A stretch of DNA of 64,000 nt from an uncultured bacterium (GCA_949293245.1 CASFCS010000004.1:39445-103444), one strand, 5' to 3'. Positions 16,477 through 25,172 are shown, counted from the stretch's first letter. Numbers and translations: made by a program. Notes: a model not told the origin generated them from the sequence alone.

Positions 16477-17240
16477 TCCGGGCCTTCGGGCTGGCCTTTG
16501 CCATGTACTCCAAGATTCCCATGCCCCGGCAGGAGTGGAACGACCGGGATCTGGAGTATGTATTTTGCTGGTTCCCCGCCATCGGGCTGGTGTGCGGGGG
16601 GCTGTACCTGCTGTGGTGGCGTCTGGCGGCCTTTCTGGGGCTGAGCGCCGCCCTCACCGCCGTGGTATGTGTGATTTTGCCCCTGGCGGTCACCGGGGCC
16701 ATCCACCTGGACGGCTTTTGCGACACCGCAGATGCCCTGGCTTCCCACCAGAGCAGGGAGCGCAAGCTGGAGATCCTGAAGGACTCCGCCGTGGGGGCCT
16801 TCGCCCTCATCGGCTGCGTGTGCTACCTGCTGCTGGAGTTCGCCCTGTGGTACCAGGCGGCGGTGGACGCCTTGGAGCCCTGGGTGCCGGCGGTGGTGCC
16901 GGTGCTCTCCCGGTCCCTCTCCGGCCTGGCGGCGGTGACCCGGAAAAATGCCCGGGGCTCCGGATTGCTGGCCACCTTCACCAAGGCGGTGACCTGCCGG
17001 CAGGTGCGCTGGGTGCTGGTGGGCTGGCTGGTGATGTGCGCGGGGGGAATGCTGTTTCTCTCTTTGCCCCTGGGGGGCGCCGCCCTGGCGGCCGCTGGTC
17101 TCACCTACGGCTACTACTATGTGGTATCCCGGAAGGAATTTGGCGGCATCACCGGGGATCTGGCCGGGTGGTTCTTGCAGCTGTGTGAGCTGGCCTGCCT
17201 GCTGGCAGTGGTAATCGTGGGGAGGGTGATGGCACTGTGA
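16467..17240 (+). CDS. cobS: Adenosylcobinamide-GDP ribazoletransferase CobS
   Basis: 257 residues, ATG at 16467 with GGAGGG just before it, overlapping the cobU end by 10 bases. CobS is a membrane enzyme that joins adenosylcobinamide-GDP to alpha-ribazole (phosphate), completing the nucleotide loop. The first helix has FAMYSKIPMP. The acidic metal site AIHLDGFCDTADAL and the KDSAVGAFALIGCVCYLL segment are family hallmarks. Six or so membrane segments are apparent. It is coupled on both sides within the cob operon. Confidence 0.95.
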   Translation: MRLIRAFGLAFAMYSKIPMPRQEWNDRDLEYVFCWFPAIGLVCGGLYLLWWRLAAFLGLSAALTAVVCVILPLAVTGAIHLDGFCDTADALASHQSRERKLEILKDSAVGAFALIGCVCYLLLEFALWYQAAVDALEPWVPAVVPVLSRSLSGLAAVTRKNARGSGLLATFTKAVTCRQVRWVLVGWLVMCAGGMLFLSLPLGGAALAAAGLTYGYYYVVSRKEFGGITGDLAGWFLQLCELACLLAVVIVGRVMAL

Positions 17241-17614
17241 TACTGGTGATCGGCGGACATGCCCAGGGGAAGCTGGACTACGTGCGGGAGCAATACGGCC
17301 CGGCGGAAGAGGAAATCGGCTGCGTTCTGGGCGAAAACCGGATTGTAAATCATCTCGAAAAAATAGTTTACAATATTCTGGAGCAGGGCGGGGACCCGCT
17401 GGAGACAGTGCTTGCCCACGCCGATGCTCACCCGGATGCCATTTATTTGTGTGACGAGGTGGGCTCCGGAGTAGTGCCTGTGGACCAGGGGCAGCGCCGC
17501 TGGCGGGAGGCTGTGGGCCGGTGCTGCACAGCCCTGGCCTGCCGGGCCAGGCGGGTAGAGCGGGTGTTCTGCGGCCTGGCCATGGTGCTCAAGGAGTGTG
17601 AGGAGGAGCCATGA
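17237..17614 (+). CDS. Short CobU-like protein (second copy)
   Basis: 125 residues, against about 180 for a full CobU. GTG start overlapping the cobS stop (GTGA). It has a P-loop-like MILVIGGHAQGKLDYV at the N-terminus and a good CobU C-terminal block, YLCDEVGSGVVPVDQGQRRWREAVGRCCTALACRARRVERVFCGL. The middle of the protein, including the nucleotide-binding histidine region, is missing. It retains the NEVG-type motif that the first copy lacks, so the two may work together or one may be decaying. Coupling to both neighbours argues against a dead gene. Confidence 0.8.
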   Translation: MILVIGGHAQGKLDYVREQYGPAEEEIGCVLGENRIVNHLEKIVYNILEQGGDPLETVLAHADAHPDAIYLCDEVGSGVVPVDQGQRRWREAVGRCCTALACRARRVERVFCGLAMVLKECEEEP

Positions 17615-18192
17615 AGATCGTTTTGATCCGCCACGGCGTGACCAAGGAGAACCTGGAGCGGCGTTTTCTGGGGGTGACGGATGTGCCCCTGGCGCCGGAG
17701 GGGGCGGAGCAGGCCCTGGCGGCGGCCAGGCATATGCCCCAGGTGGACCACCTGTATATCAGCCCCCTGATCCGCTGCCGCCAGACTGCCTCCCTCATCT
17801 GGCCCACGGTGGGGTACACCCTGATCCCAGACCTGCGGGAGACGGATTTCGGGCCCTTTGAGGGGAAATGCCACCGGGAACTCCAGGACGACCCCATGTA
17901 TAACCAGTGGCTCTCCTGCCCGGACGACCCCTCCATCATTCCCCTGGTGGAGGACACGGTGTCCTGCGGTCTGCGGGCCACCCGGGCTCTGGAGATGCTT
18001 GCGGCAGACGGGGAGGCCTGCGGCTATGAGACCATCGGCGTGGTGTCCCACGGGGGCACCCTGATGAGCATGCTGGCCCGCCACGGCCGCCCGGCTCACG
18101 ACTACTACAGCTGGCGGATGGATAACTGCGGGGGCTACCTGGCCTGGCTGGAGCGGGAGCCGCTGGCGTTGGAAATTTTGAAGAAACTGTAA
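17611..18192 (+). CDS. cobC: Histidine phosphatase, probable alpha-ribazole phosphatase CobC
   Basis: 193 residues of the phosphoglycerate mutase-like phosphatase family. The catalytic RHG is in IVLIRHGVTKENLERRFLG (His8). Other family parts are the LYISPLIRCRQTA arginine, the acidic RETDFGPFEGK and the second His in GVVSHGGTLM. CobC removes the 5'-phosphate from alpha-ribazole phosphate (or the phosphate of cobalamin 5'-phosphate). The start overlaps the previous stop (ATGA). Assignment to this substrate rests on its place at the end of the cob operon; the family alone is broad. Confidence 0.85.
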   Translation: MKIVLIRHGVTKENLERRFLGVTDVPLAPEGAEQALAAARHMPQVDHLYISPLIRCRQTASLIWPTVGYTLIPDLRETDFGPFEGKCHRELQDDPMYNQWLSCPDDPSIIPLVEDTVSCGLRATRALEMLAADGEACGYETIGVVSHGGTLMSMLARHGRPAHDYYSWRMDNCGGYLAWLEREPLALEILKKL

Positions 18193-18229
18193 TTTTGATC
18201 TTCCATAGGAATACAACTGGGCTGCGGTT

Positions 18230-18274
18230 AATAAACCATCACCGGAAAGGTGATGGTTTATTACATTTTTTTCT
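18230..18274 (+). terminator. Intrinsic terminator ending the cob operon
   Basis: AATAAACCATCACC and GGTGATGGTTTATT form a perfect 14-bp stem with a five-base loop (GGAAA), followed by ACATTTTTTTC. Confidence 0.93.
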
Positions 18275-18293
18275 TTAGTTCTCGCAGGACCTC

Positions 18294-18322
18294 TTGTAAG
18301 AAAAGGATGAATGTGCTATTAT
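18294..18322 (+). promoter_or_regulatory. SigA-type promoter for the DUF975 gene
   Basis: TTGTAA at 18294-18299, 17-base spacer, TATTAT at 18317-18322. It lies between the cob terminator and the AAAGGAGG of the next gene. Confidence 0.65.
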
Positions 18323-18354
18323 GCAACCTGAAAAGAGTTAAAGGAGGAATTCCT

Positions 18355-19521
18355 ATGTTCAATCGTCCTGCCCTCAAGCAGGAGGTCAAGGGCATCATCC
18401 AGCAGACTCAGCCCAGTCCTCTGCTGGTCACCCTGGTGTTCCTGCTCCTGTCTGTGGGCGTCCCCGCAGTGCTTCAGGGCCTGGTGGGCGGCAGCAGCCT
18501 GCTCAATCTGGTTACCATGCTGGAGTACGGAGACCCCTATTATCTCCAGTACTATCTGGCCGGCCTGGGCAGCCAGATGATGTTCTCCTTCATCATCAGC
18601 ATCGTGTGCTATCTGTACACCCTGGTGATGAACTGCGGCTATCAGTACTACGCCCTGGATGTCTATCGGCGGGTCCCCACCAGCTACAACACCCTCTTCA
18701 ACGCCTTCCAGAACCTGGGCCGGGTAATCCTGGCGGCCTTCCTGATGGGCCTGTTCATCGCCCTGTGGTCCATCCTGGTGTTCATTGCCTACGGCATTTG
18801 GATGGCCTTCACCATTTGGATCGGCGCGGAGATGCGCTCTGCGGGCATGATTGCTCTGTTTTCCCTGGTGGGCGTTGTGGGCCTGTTTATCGGCATCCTG
18901 TGGGCCTCTCTGCGGTATACCTTTACCTTCTATGTGCTCCATGATAACCCCAACATCGATGCCATGGGCGCCATCACCCAGAGCAAGAATATGCTCCGGG
19001 GCCGTATCAAGGAGCTCTTCGTGCTCCAGCTCTCCTTTGTGGGCTGGTATTTCCTGATCGCTCTGGCGGCCGGTATCGTGGGAAGCTTCCTCATTGCTGC
19101 CCTTGGCCTGTTCGGTCTGCTGCTCACAGTGGTGGCGGGCTGCGCGGTGGGCCTGTGGCTGGTGCCCTACATGAGCTGCACCCTGGCGGGCTATTATGAC
19201 TTCTGCGGCGGCAGAGCGGGCGCCATGTCCGGCGGTTACGGCGGCAACGGCTATGGCCCCGGCCCCGGTGGGTTTGGCGGCAATGGCGGCTACGGCGGTC
19301 CCGGCGGGTACAATGGCCCCAGCAGCAATGGCGGCTATGGTGGTCCCGGCGGGTACAATGGCCCCGGCGGCAATGGCGGCTTTACTCCTCCCGGCGGCGG
19401 CGCCAACCGTGGCAACGGGGGCTTTACTCCTCCGGGCGGCGGCAGCCAGGGTAGCGGCAGATTTACCCCTCCCGGCGGCGGCTACTCCAACGACGGGATG
19501 AACAAGAATCAGTATCGCTGA
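18355..19521 (+). CDS. DUF975-family membrane protein with glycine-rich tail
   Basis: 388 residues from the ATG at 18355 (AAAGGAGG 8 bases before). Residues 1-280 hold about six membrane helices and resemble DUF975 integral membrane proteins of Firmicutes, whose function is unknown. Family-like parts are NRPALKQEVKGIIQQ at the start, the GYQYYALDVYRRVPTSYNTLFNAF loop and NMLRGRIKELFVLQLSFVGW. Residues 290-388 are a Gly/Pro/Asn/Tyr-rich tail with repeated GGYGGPGGYNGP and GGFTPPGGG units. A second DUF975 gene without the tail lies at 57.0-57.9 kb. Confidence 0.75.
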   Translation: MFNRPALKQEVKGIIQQTQPSPLLVTLVFLLLSVGVPAVLQGLVGGSSLLNLVTMLEYGDPYYLQYYLAGLGSQMMFSFIISIVCYLYTLVMNCGYQYYALDVYRRVPTSYNTLFNAFQNLGRVILAAFLMGLFIALWSILVFIAYGIWMAFTIWIGAEMRSAGMIALFSLVGVVGLFIGILWASLRYTFTFYVLHDNPNIDAMGAITQSKNMLRGRIKELFVLQLSFVGWYFLIALAAGIVGSFLIAALGLFGLLLTVVAGCAVGLWLVPYMSCTLAGYYDFCGGRAGAMSGGYGGNGYGPGPGGFGGNGGYGGPGGYNGPSSNGGYGGPGGYNGPGGNGGFTPPGGGANRGNGGFTPPGGGSQGSGRFTPPGGGYSNDGMNKNQYR

Positions 19522-19543
19522 CCTTTCTTACTTACTGCAATCA

Positions 19544-19574
19544 GACGCCCGGCAGGCACAGCCTGCCGGGCGTC
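19544..19574. terminator. Bidirectional hairpin between convergent genes
   Basis: GACGCCCGGCAGGC and GCCTGCCGGGCGTC form a 14-bp perfect stem with an ACA loop, between the DUF975 stop and the minus-strand oxidoreductase stop. T-runs are weak. Confidence 0.75.
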
Positions 19575-19581
19575 ATTGTGT

Positions 19582-20556
19582 CTATTCGTTGGGGTAGCGC
19601 AAGCCCCAGGAGGTGCGCAGGGAGGTCATCAGGTCCATCACGTCGGTGGTGAGGGGGAGGAACATGTCGCCCCCCTGGGCCACGGCCTCCTCCATGGCCC
19701 GGGCCTCGTAGTCCAGGGCCAGGGCGCTCTCCCCCATGGTCAGATGCTCCGTGCCGCCGCTGCTCCCGTCCACCACAGTGGCCCGGTCTGCCCGGGGGTA
19801 GTCGGGGATCTCAATATACCCCTTCTCACAGGCGATGAGGGCCCGCTTGGGCTGCTTGACCTGGAGGGTGAGGGTGACGGAGGCCATGGCCCCGCCCCCC
19901 CGCAGGAGGATGGAGGCCTGCCGGTCCACCCCCGTGGGGGCAAAGTCCACCTGGGACAGGACCTCTCCGGGCTGCTCCGGCAGGAAGAACCGGGCCAGGG
20001 CCAGGGCGTACACCCCGATGTCCAGCAGCGCGCCCCCTGCCAGGGCGGGGTCGAAGAAGCGGTTTGCGGGGGAGTAGGGCTTGAGGCTGCCGAAATTCAC
20101 CTGGATGAGGCGCACTTGTCCCAGCTCACCTCCAGCCACCCTGGCCTTCAGGTGCTGGAGGAGGGGCATGTGGTAGAGGGTCATGGCCTCCCCCAGCATC
20201 AGGCCCTTTTGCCGGGCCAGAGCGGCGCAGGCGGAGAGCTGCTCGCTGTTCAAGGTAATGGACTTCTCACACAGCACGTGCTTCCCTGCCTCCAGGGCCT
20301 GAAGGATGGCGGGGGCGTGGACGCTGTGGGGGGTGGCCACATAGAGGATGTCCACGTCAGGGTCGGCCAGGAGGGCCTCCAGACTGGGATAGTGCCGGGG
20401 GATGGAGAACTCCGCCTGAAACGCGGCCACATGCTCCGGTGTGCGCCCGGCCACTGCCAGAGGAGGCGCGCCCCGGCGGAGGAGGGAGCGTGCCATCTCA
20501 TGGGCGATGGCGCCGGTGCCCCAGATGCCCCAGCGGGGGGAGGTGGTGTGGGACAT
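19582..20556 (-). CDS. Gfo/Idh/MocA-family oxidoreductase
   Basis: 324 residues from the ATG at 20554-20556; an upstream in-frame extension to 20640 has no homology feel and is excluded. The N-terminal Rossmann fold begins WGIWGTGAIAHEMARSLL, then DPDVDILYVATPHSVHAPAILQALEAGKHVLCEKSITLN, the EKP/EKS-type signature of this family. The catalytic-type region GGALLDIGVYALALARFF follows. These enzymes oxidise or reduce sugars, polyols or related alcohols with NAD(P). The sequence gives no specific substrate. It stands alone, convergent with the DUF975 gene. Confidence 0.88.
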   Translation of the reverse strand: MSHTTSPRWGIWGTGAIAHEMARSLLRRGAPPLAVAGRTPEHVAAFQAEFSIPRHYPSLEALLADPDVDILYVATPHSVHAPAILQALEAGKHVLCEKSITLNSEQLSACAALARQKGLMLGEAMTLYHMPLLQHLKARVAGGELGQVRLIQVNFGSLKPYSPANRFFDPALAGGALLDIGVYALALARFFLPEQPGEVLSQVDFAPTGVDRQASILLRGGGAMASVTLTLQVKQPKRALIACEKGYIEIPDYPRADRATVVDGSSGGTEHLTMGESALALDYEARAMEEAVAQGGDMFLPLTTDVMDLMTSLRTSWGLRYPNE

Positions 20557-20659
20557 AAACAAGACCTGCCTTTCATGCCCGGCGGCCGGGCTTTTGTGAC
20601 CATTGTAACATATCATTAAAATCATGACAAAAAGAATCATAATCCTGCCGGGAATTGCC

Positions 20660-20688
20660 TTGCGGACAGGGCAGCGATGTACTATAAT
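20660..20688 (+). promoter_or_regulatory. SigA-type promoter for the YbjN-like gene
   Basis: TTGCGG at 20660-20665, 17-base spacer, perfect TATAAT at 20683-20688. The start codon is about 55 bases further on. Confidence 0.75.
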
Positions 20689-20744
20689 ATTGCCATGGAA
20701 ACGGCCATGGGGCCGAGATATCCCGTAACAAGGAGGAAATACAT

Positions 20745-21170
20745 ATGCTGGTTGCGACTCAGAGAATGCTGCAGTATTTTGAAGAGCGGGGCACCAAGTA
20801 TACCCTGATGGACCCGGACAGCCGGGGCCGGGATGTGGTGAAGCTCTCTTTCAGTTCCGAGCGGATGTCCTCCCTCAACATCATGATTATCGTGGGGGCC
20901 GACAATGAGGACATCGCCCTGCGCTGCTGGACCATCTGCAATGTGCCCGCGGACAAGCGCAACAAGATGCTGGACGTGGTGAACAAGCTCAACTGCGACT
21001 ACCGTTGGTACTACTTCTACATCGACAGCGATGAGGAGGTCTGCGCTGGCTGCGACGCGGTCATCACCCCCGACACCATCGGCCCTGTGGCCCGTGAGCT
21101 GGCCTTCCGCGGCGCCAACATCATCGATGACGACGCCTATCCCGCCCTGATGAAGGCCCTCTGGAGCTGA
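20745..21170 (+). CDS. YbjN-domain protein
   Basis: 141 residues with strong AAGGAGG before the ATG. The pattern TQRMLQYFEERGTKYTLMDPD, NIMIIVGADNEDIALRCWT, ADKRNKMLDVVNKLNCDYRWYYFYID and ARELAFRGANIIDDDAYPALM resembles the YbjN family, small proteins with a type III secretion chaperone-like fold whose role in most bacteria is unknown. It is monocistronic, with its own promoter and terminator. Confidence 0.7.
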   Translation: MLVATQRMLQYFEERGTKYTLMDPDSRGRDVVKLSFSSERMSSLNIMIIVGADNEDIALRCWTICNVPADKRNKMLDVVNKLNCDYRWYYFYIDSDEEVCAGCDAVITPDTIGPVARELAFRGANIIDDDAYPALMKALWS

Positions 21171-21203
21171 GGACGGCGGAGACAAACCAAAAGAATATGT
21201 GAC

Positions 21204-21243
21204 AAAAGCCCCCTGTCTGCCATGCCGCAGACAGGGGGCTTTT
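21204..21243. terminator. Intrinsic terminator, usable from both sides
   Basis: AAAAGCCCCCTGTCTGC and GCAGACAGGGGGCTTTT form a 17-bp stem around CATGCC. It ends the YbjN-like gene and also faces the minus-strand VOC gene. Confidence 0.92.
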
Positions 21244-21304
21244 GCCGCTGGTGTGATGGAAATGGAGGGAGATCAAAGAGAGGAATGAATATGTCTGTTG
21301 TGGG

Positions 21305-21706
21305 TCAGGGCTGGGAAGATGGGCCCTGGGAGGGCGGCAGGGGGCGGTTTTGGTCCAGCACCTCAATATAGTATCCGTCCGGGTCCCGGACAAAGTACAG
21401 ACTGCCGGGCTCGGGGGTGGCCGCCACACAGCCCATGGCGGCGTGGCGGGCATAGAGGTGGGGAAGAAGATCGGTGGACACCGCCAGGTGGCACCGGCGG
21501 GAAGGGGGCGGGACAGGGGGGGTCTGGGCCTGCCAGCTCAGCTCCAGCTGCACGGTGTCCCCGGGAAGGGCCAGAAAGACCAGCACCTCCTCCGGTGAGA
21601 TCACCCGCCGCCGGACCTCCTCAAAGCCGAAGGCGGCCCGGTAAAACTCCAGGCTGCCCTCCAGGGAGGAGACGTGGAGGCTGGTGTGGAGAAAACGAAC
21701 GGCCAT
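21305..21706 (-). CDS. VOC-family (glyoxalase-like) metalloprotein
   Basis: 133 residues with the vicinal-oxygen-chelate fold: RFLHTSLHVSSLEGSLEFYRAAFGFEE at the start, then VFLALPGDTVQLELSW, CHLAVSTD and LYFVRDPDGYYIEVLDQN at the end. Metal ligands would be His7, Glu54-region, His73-region and the Glu of YYIEVL. It could be lactoylglutathione lyase-like or a methylglyoxal-type detoxifying enzyme. It is the last gene of the buk-ald-ptb operon (12-base gap after ptb), so it may remove a reactive by-product of that pathway; this is inference. Confidence 0.8.
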   Translation of the reverse strand: MAVRFLHTSLHVSSLEGSLEFYRAAFGFEEVRRRVISPEEVLVFLALPGDTVQLELSWQAQTPPVPPPSRRCHLAVSTDLLPHLYARHAAMGCVAATPEPGSLYFVRDPDGYYIEVLDQNRPLPPSQGPSSQP

Positions 21707-21718
21707 GGGTTCCCTCCC

Positions 21719-22621
21719 TTACACCATGGCGGCTGTGACCGCGATGGACAGGTACTTGGACTGGGCGGTGGCCCCCCGGGAGGTGAGCACGATGGGCACC
21801 TGGGCCCCCAGCACAATGCCGACCTGCTGGGAGCGGGCCAGGCAGCGCAGGCTCTTGTTGAGGATGTTGCCGCAGGCGATGTTGGGCACCAACAGGATGT
21901 CGGCATTGCCTACCACCGGACTCTGATAGCCCTTGATCTGGGCGGCCTCGGCGTCCATTACCAGGTCCATGGAGATGGGGCCCTCCACCACGCAGCCTTC
22001 CAGGGCGCCGGACTGATTCATCTGCTTGAGGGCGGCGGCGTCCACGGTCTCGGGCATCTTGGGGTTGACCTTCTCCAGGGCGGCCAGGGCCGCCACTTTG
22101 GGGCAGTCGTACCCCATGGCCCGCAGAGCCCCCACGGCGTTGCGCACAATGGCGGCCTTCTCCTCCAGGGTGGGCTGGATGAGGATGCCCGCATCGGTGA
22201 CCACCAGCAGCTTGTGGTAGGTGGGCAGCTCGTTGATGGACATGTGGGACAAAGTGCCGGTGCGCTCCAGACCGCCGTCCCGGCTGAGGACCGCCCGGAG
22301 CATGTTGGAGGTGTTGAGCAGCCCCTTCATCAGGTAGTCCGCCTGCCCCTCCCGCACCAGGGCCACCGCCGCTCTGGCGGCCCGGTCCACATCGGGCTCG
22401 TGGATCAGATACTCCTGGGGCAGGCTCAGCCCCAGCTCCTCCAGCAGGGCCTCCATTTTGGGCCTGTCCCCGATGAGATATGGCTGGACGATGTTTTCCT
22501 CATAGGCCCGGCAGGCGGCCTCCAGTACGTGGGCGTCCGCCGCGGCGGCCACGGCCAGGCGCTTGCGCCGGCCGCTCTTTTTTACTTTTTCCAGAAGCTG
22601 AGAGATGTTACGGTATTCCAT
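21719..22621 (-). CDS. ptb: Phosphate butyryltransferase-type acyltransferase (Ptb)
   Basis: 300 residues from the ATG at 22619-22621, the usual Ptb length. Ptb converts an acyl-CoA and phosphate to acyl-phosphate and CoA. Family parts include QADYLMKGLLNTSNMLRAVL, LSHMSINELPTYHKLLVVTDAGI, the AALEKVNPKMPETVDAAALK region and ADILLVPNIACGNILNKSL. It lies between the acylating aldehyde dehydrogenase (11-base gap) and the VOC gene. With Buk it would make ATP from the acyl-CoA formed by the dehydrogenase. The chain-length preference cannot be read from sequence; acetyl-, propionyl- and butyryl-CoA are all possible. Confidence 0.9.
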   Translation of the reverse strand: MEYRNISQLLEKVKKSGRRKRLAVAAAADAHVLEAACRAYEENIVQPYLIGDRPKMEALLEELGLSLPQEYLIHEPDVDRAARAAVALVREGQADYLMKGLLNTSNMLRAVLSRDGGLERTGTLSHMSINELPTYHKLLVVTDAGILIQPTLEEKAAIVRNAVGALRAMGYDCPKVAALAALEKVNPKMPETVDAAALKQMNQSGALEGCVVEGPISMDLVMDAEAAQIKGYQSPVVGNADILLVPNIACGNILNKSLRCLARSQQVGIVLGAQVPIVLTSRGATAQSKYLSIAVTAAMV

Positions 22622-22632
22622 GGCGCCCCCTG

Positions 22633-24021
22633 TCAGTCCGCCCACATCTGCTCGTCGGTGAGCTGGGGCGCGTCGGGAATGGTGTAGGCCATTTTGGTCA
22701 CGTTCATCAGGTGGGTGTAGCTCAGGTTCTCCGAAATGCTGTTGTTGCCCCAGGAGCCGCAGCCAAGAGACAGGGTGGGCGTGAGGCCGTTGGTCAGGGT
22801 GGAGCCGCCGGCAGTGCCGCCGGGGGCGTTGACAATGACCCGGGAGACCGGCAGCTCGTTGCCCGCCCGGAGGAGGTGGTCCTCGGTGTGGGAGTAGATG
22901 ATGGCGCTGTGGCCCGCCCCCTCCATGTTCAGGTTGGCCAGAATCTGCTCCATGCCCTCATCAAAGGTGCGGTAGGTGCAGAAGGCCTGGACGGGGCACA
23001 GCTTCTCCTTGCACAGCAGCTCCTCCTGGGCGATCTTCTCCACGGGAACCACCAGGGTCTTGGTGTCCTCGGGCACCGTCAGGCCGATGCGGCGGGCCAG
23101 CTCCACAGCAGGGATGCCCACACTGCTGACGTTGAAGGCGTGAGACCCGTCGGGCCCGGTGAGGAACAGCAGTTCCCGCAGGGCCTGGGCGGTGTCCGGG
23201 TCCTCAATGATGTAGGCCCCCGCCCGGCGCAGAGCGTCCAGGAAGATGTCCCGGTCCTCCTGGGGACAGGTGACGAACTGCTCGCAGGTGCAGGGCACGC
23301 CGTTGTCCCGGATGCGGCTGTTGGTGACATTTTCCGCGATAACATCGTACTCCTCCCGGCAGTCGGTGTCCACAATGACCTGTACGTTGCCCTGGCCCAC
23401 GCCATAGGAGGGCCGCCCGCTGGAGTAGGCCGCCTTGATCATGCCCGGTCCGCCGGTGGCCACCACCACGTCGGCGTCCCGCATGAGGGTCTGGGTGAGC
23501 TCCATGGTGGGGGACTCGATGGCCAGGAACAGATCCTCCGGCTCTCCGGCCCTGCGCAGGGCCTCCCGCACCAGGTTGACGGCGTGGACGGTACAGTTCT
23601 TGGTGCGGGGATGGGGGGCAAAGATGATGGAGTTGCGGCACTTCAGGGCGTACATGCCGTTGCCGCCCACGGTGGAGGTGGGGTTGGTGCTGGGGGTGAT
23701 GCAGGCGATGACACCCATGGGCTTGGCAAAGTTGACCACATGGAGGTCCTCATCCACCCGGATGACCCCCACAGATTTTTTCCCCTTGAGGAACTGATAG
23801 GCTACCGCCATGCCGTTTTTCATCTTGGCGATTTTGGAGGGGACATTGCCCAGTCCTCCCTCCTCCACGGCCTCCTGGGCCAGCAGCTCGGCGTTGTCGT
23901 AGATGGCCCGGCCGCAGAGCTTCACCAGGGCGTCGGTCTGGGCCTGGGTGTAGTGGGCGATTTTCTGCTGGGCGGCCCGGGAGCGGGCCACAAGCTCCTG
24001 AATGATGGTTTCAGCGTCCAT
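22633..24021 (-). CDS. CoA-acylating aldehyde dehydrogenase
   Basis: 462 residues from the ATG at 24019-24021. Member of the acylating ALDH group (EutE / PduP / SucD / sulfoacetaldehyde dehydrogenase). Visible blocks are KPMGVIACITPSTNPTSTVGGNGM, IIFAPHPRTKNCTVHAVNLV, DADVVVATGGPGMIKAAYSSG, the catalytic Cys in NGVPCTCEQF (two close cysteines), and GGSTLTNGLTPTLSLGCGSWGNNSISENL. The first 20 residues do not look like an encapsulation peptide, unlike PduP, so this copy is probably cytosolic. In the operon with buk and ptb it would oxidise an aldehyde to an acyl-CoA that then yields ATP. Acetaldehyde, as released by isethionate lyase, is one candidate; sulfoacetaldehyde is an alternative. Confidence 0.88.
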   Translation of the reverse strand: MDAETIIQELVARSRAAQQKIAHYTQAQTDALVKLCGRAIYDNAELLAQEAVEEGGLGNVPSKIAKMKNGMAVAYQFLKGKKSVGVIRVDEDLHVVNFAKPMGVIACITPSTNPTSTVGGNGMYALKCRNSIIFAPHPRTKNCTVHAVNLVREALRRAGEPEDLFLAIESPTMELTQTLMRDADVVVATGGPGMIKAAYSSGRPSYGVGQGNVQVIVDTDCREEYDVIAENVTNSRIRDNGVPCTCEQFVTCPQEDRDIFLDALRRAGAYIIEDPDTAQALRELLFLTGPDGSHAFNVSSVGIPAVELARRIGLTVPEDTKTLVVPVEKIAQEELLCKEKLCPVQAFCTYRTFDEGMEQILANLNMEGAGHSAIIYSHTEDHLLRAGNELPVSRVIVNAPGGTAGGSTLTNGLTPTLSLGCGSWGNNSISENLSYTHLMNVTKMAYTIPDAPQLTDEQMWAD

Positions 24022-24080
24022 AGATGGTACCTGCCTTTCCAAAATAGTGTTTTATATGTGATGATACTGGTAAAACGACC

Positions 24081-25172
24081 TCAGGAGGGCTCACGGAACA
24101 GGATGGGGGCGGCCTCTCCCCGGAGCACCCGCAGGGCGCCCAGAGCCAGGGCCTCATTTTCAAACTCCCCGGGGATGACCCGGACGGGGGCGAAGGTGTC
24201 CACATAGGAGCGGATGGCCCGGGTCATGTTCTGGGAGTGGGCGATTCCGCCGGTGAGGATGATGCAGTCCACCTTGCCCTGGAGGGTGGCGCAGCAGGCC
24301 CCGATCTCCTTGGCAATCTGGAGGGCCATGGCCCGGAATACCAGGTCGGCCTTCTCGTCGCCGGCGGCAATGCGGGCCTCCACCTCCTGCATGTCGTTGG
24401 TGCCCAGATAGCCCATGACGCCGCCCCGGCCCCGGAGCATCTGAAACACCTCGTCCCGGGTGTACTGCCCGGAGAAGCACAGGTCCATCAGCTGGCCATT
24501 GGGCACGGAGCCCGCCCGCTCCGGGGTGAAGGGGCCGTCACCCTGGCCCACATCGTTGACGTCGATGACCCGGCCATTGCGGTGGGCGCCCACGGAGATA
24601 CCCGCCCCCAGGTGGGCCACCACGAAGCGGCACTGCTCATAGGGCTTTCCCAGGGCCTGGGCCACCTTCCGGGCCACCGCCTTCTGGTTGAGGGGGTGGA
24701 AACGTCCCAGCCGCACAATGGCGGGGGTGCCGCTGAGGCAGGCCTCCGGCAGCTTTTCATCCACCGAGGTGGGGTCGGTGACGTAAATGGGCAGGGCGCG
24801 CCCCCCCAGCAGTTCCAGGGCCACCGGCAGGATGAGGGGAATGCCGTGGACCGGGGGCTTGTCCGGAAAATAGATCTGAAGGGTGCGGGCCTTCAGGGCG
24901 TCGTTCATAAGATAGGTCCCGCTCTCCTTTACCTCCCGGATGTAGCATCCCCGGATGCCCAGGGCGTGGAACTCATCCATGGACAGCCCCAGTTCCGCCA
25001 GCCACTCCAGAATCAGACCGGCCCGGTAGACTACCTGTTCCTTGGAGGTGGGGTGGGCGGACATGTCTTGGGGCCCGTGGCGGAAGTTGGTCTCGGCAAA
25101 GCAGGACTCATCGCGGTACACCGCCACTTTGGTGGAGGTGCCGCCCAGATTCAGCACCAGGATTTGATACAT
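24081..25172 (-). CDS. buk: Butyrate kinase-type acyl-phosphate kinase (Buk)
   Basis: 363 residues, normal for butyrate kinase, an ASKHA-fold enzyme that makes ATP and a fatty acid from acyl-phosphate. Phosphate loop LNLGGTSTKVAVYRDE is at residues 6-21. Other blocks are RHGPQDMSAHPTSKEQ, IYVTDPTSVDEKLPEA, FVVAHLGAGISVGAHRNGRVIDVNDVGQGDGPFTPERAG and the adenosine loop ILTGGIAHSQNM. It is the first gene of the minus-strand buk-ald-ptb-VOC operon and is divergent from the PucR-type regulator. AAAAGGAGC precedes the ATG. Confidence 0.93.
   Translation of the reverse strand: MYQILVLNLGGTSTKVAVYRDESCFAETNFRHGPQDMSAHPTSKEQVVYRAGLILEWLAELGLSMDEFHALGIRGCYIREVKESGTYLMNDALKARTLQIYFPDKPPVHGIPLILPVALELLGGRALPIYVTDPTSVDEKLPEACLSGTPAIVRLGRFHPLNQKAVARKVAQALGKPYEQCRFVVAHLGAGISVGAHRNGRVIDVNDVGQGDGPFTPERAGSVPNGQLMDLCFSGQYTRDEVFQMLRGRGGVMGYLGTNDMQEVEARIAAGDEKADLVFRAMALQIAKEIGACCATLQGKVDCIILTGGIAHSQNMTRAIRSYVDTFAPVRVIPGEFENEALALGALRVLRGEAAPILFREPS

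Noticed and set aside
19221..19500. CRISPR-like or tandem DNA repeat
   Set aside because: The repetition is the coding sequence for the Gly/Pro-rich protein tail, with irregular unit length and no spacers. No CRISPR array was seen in the window.
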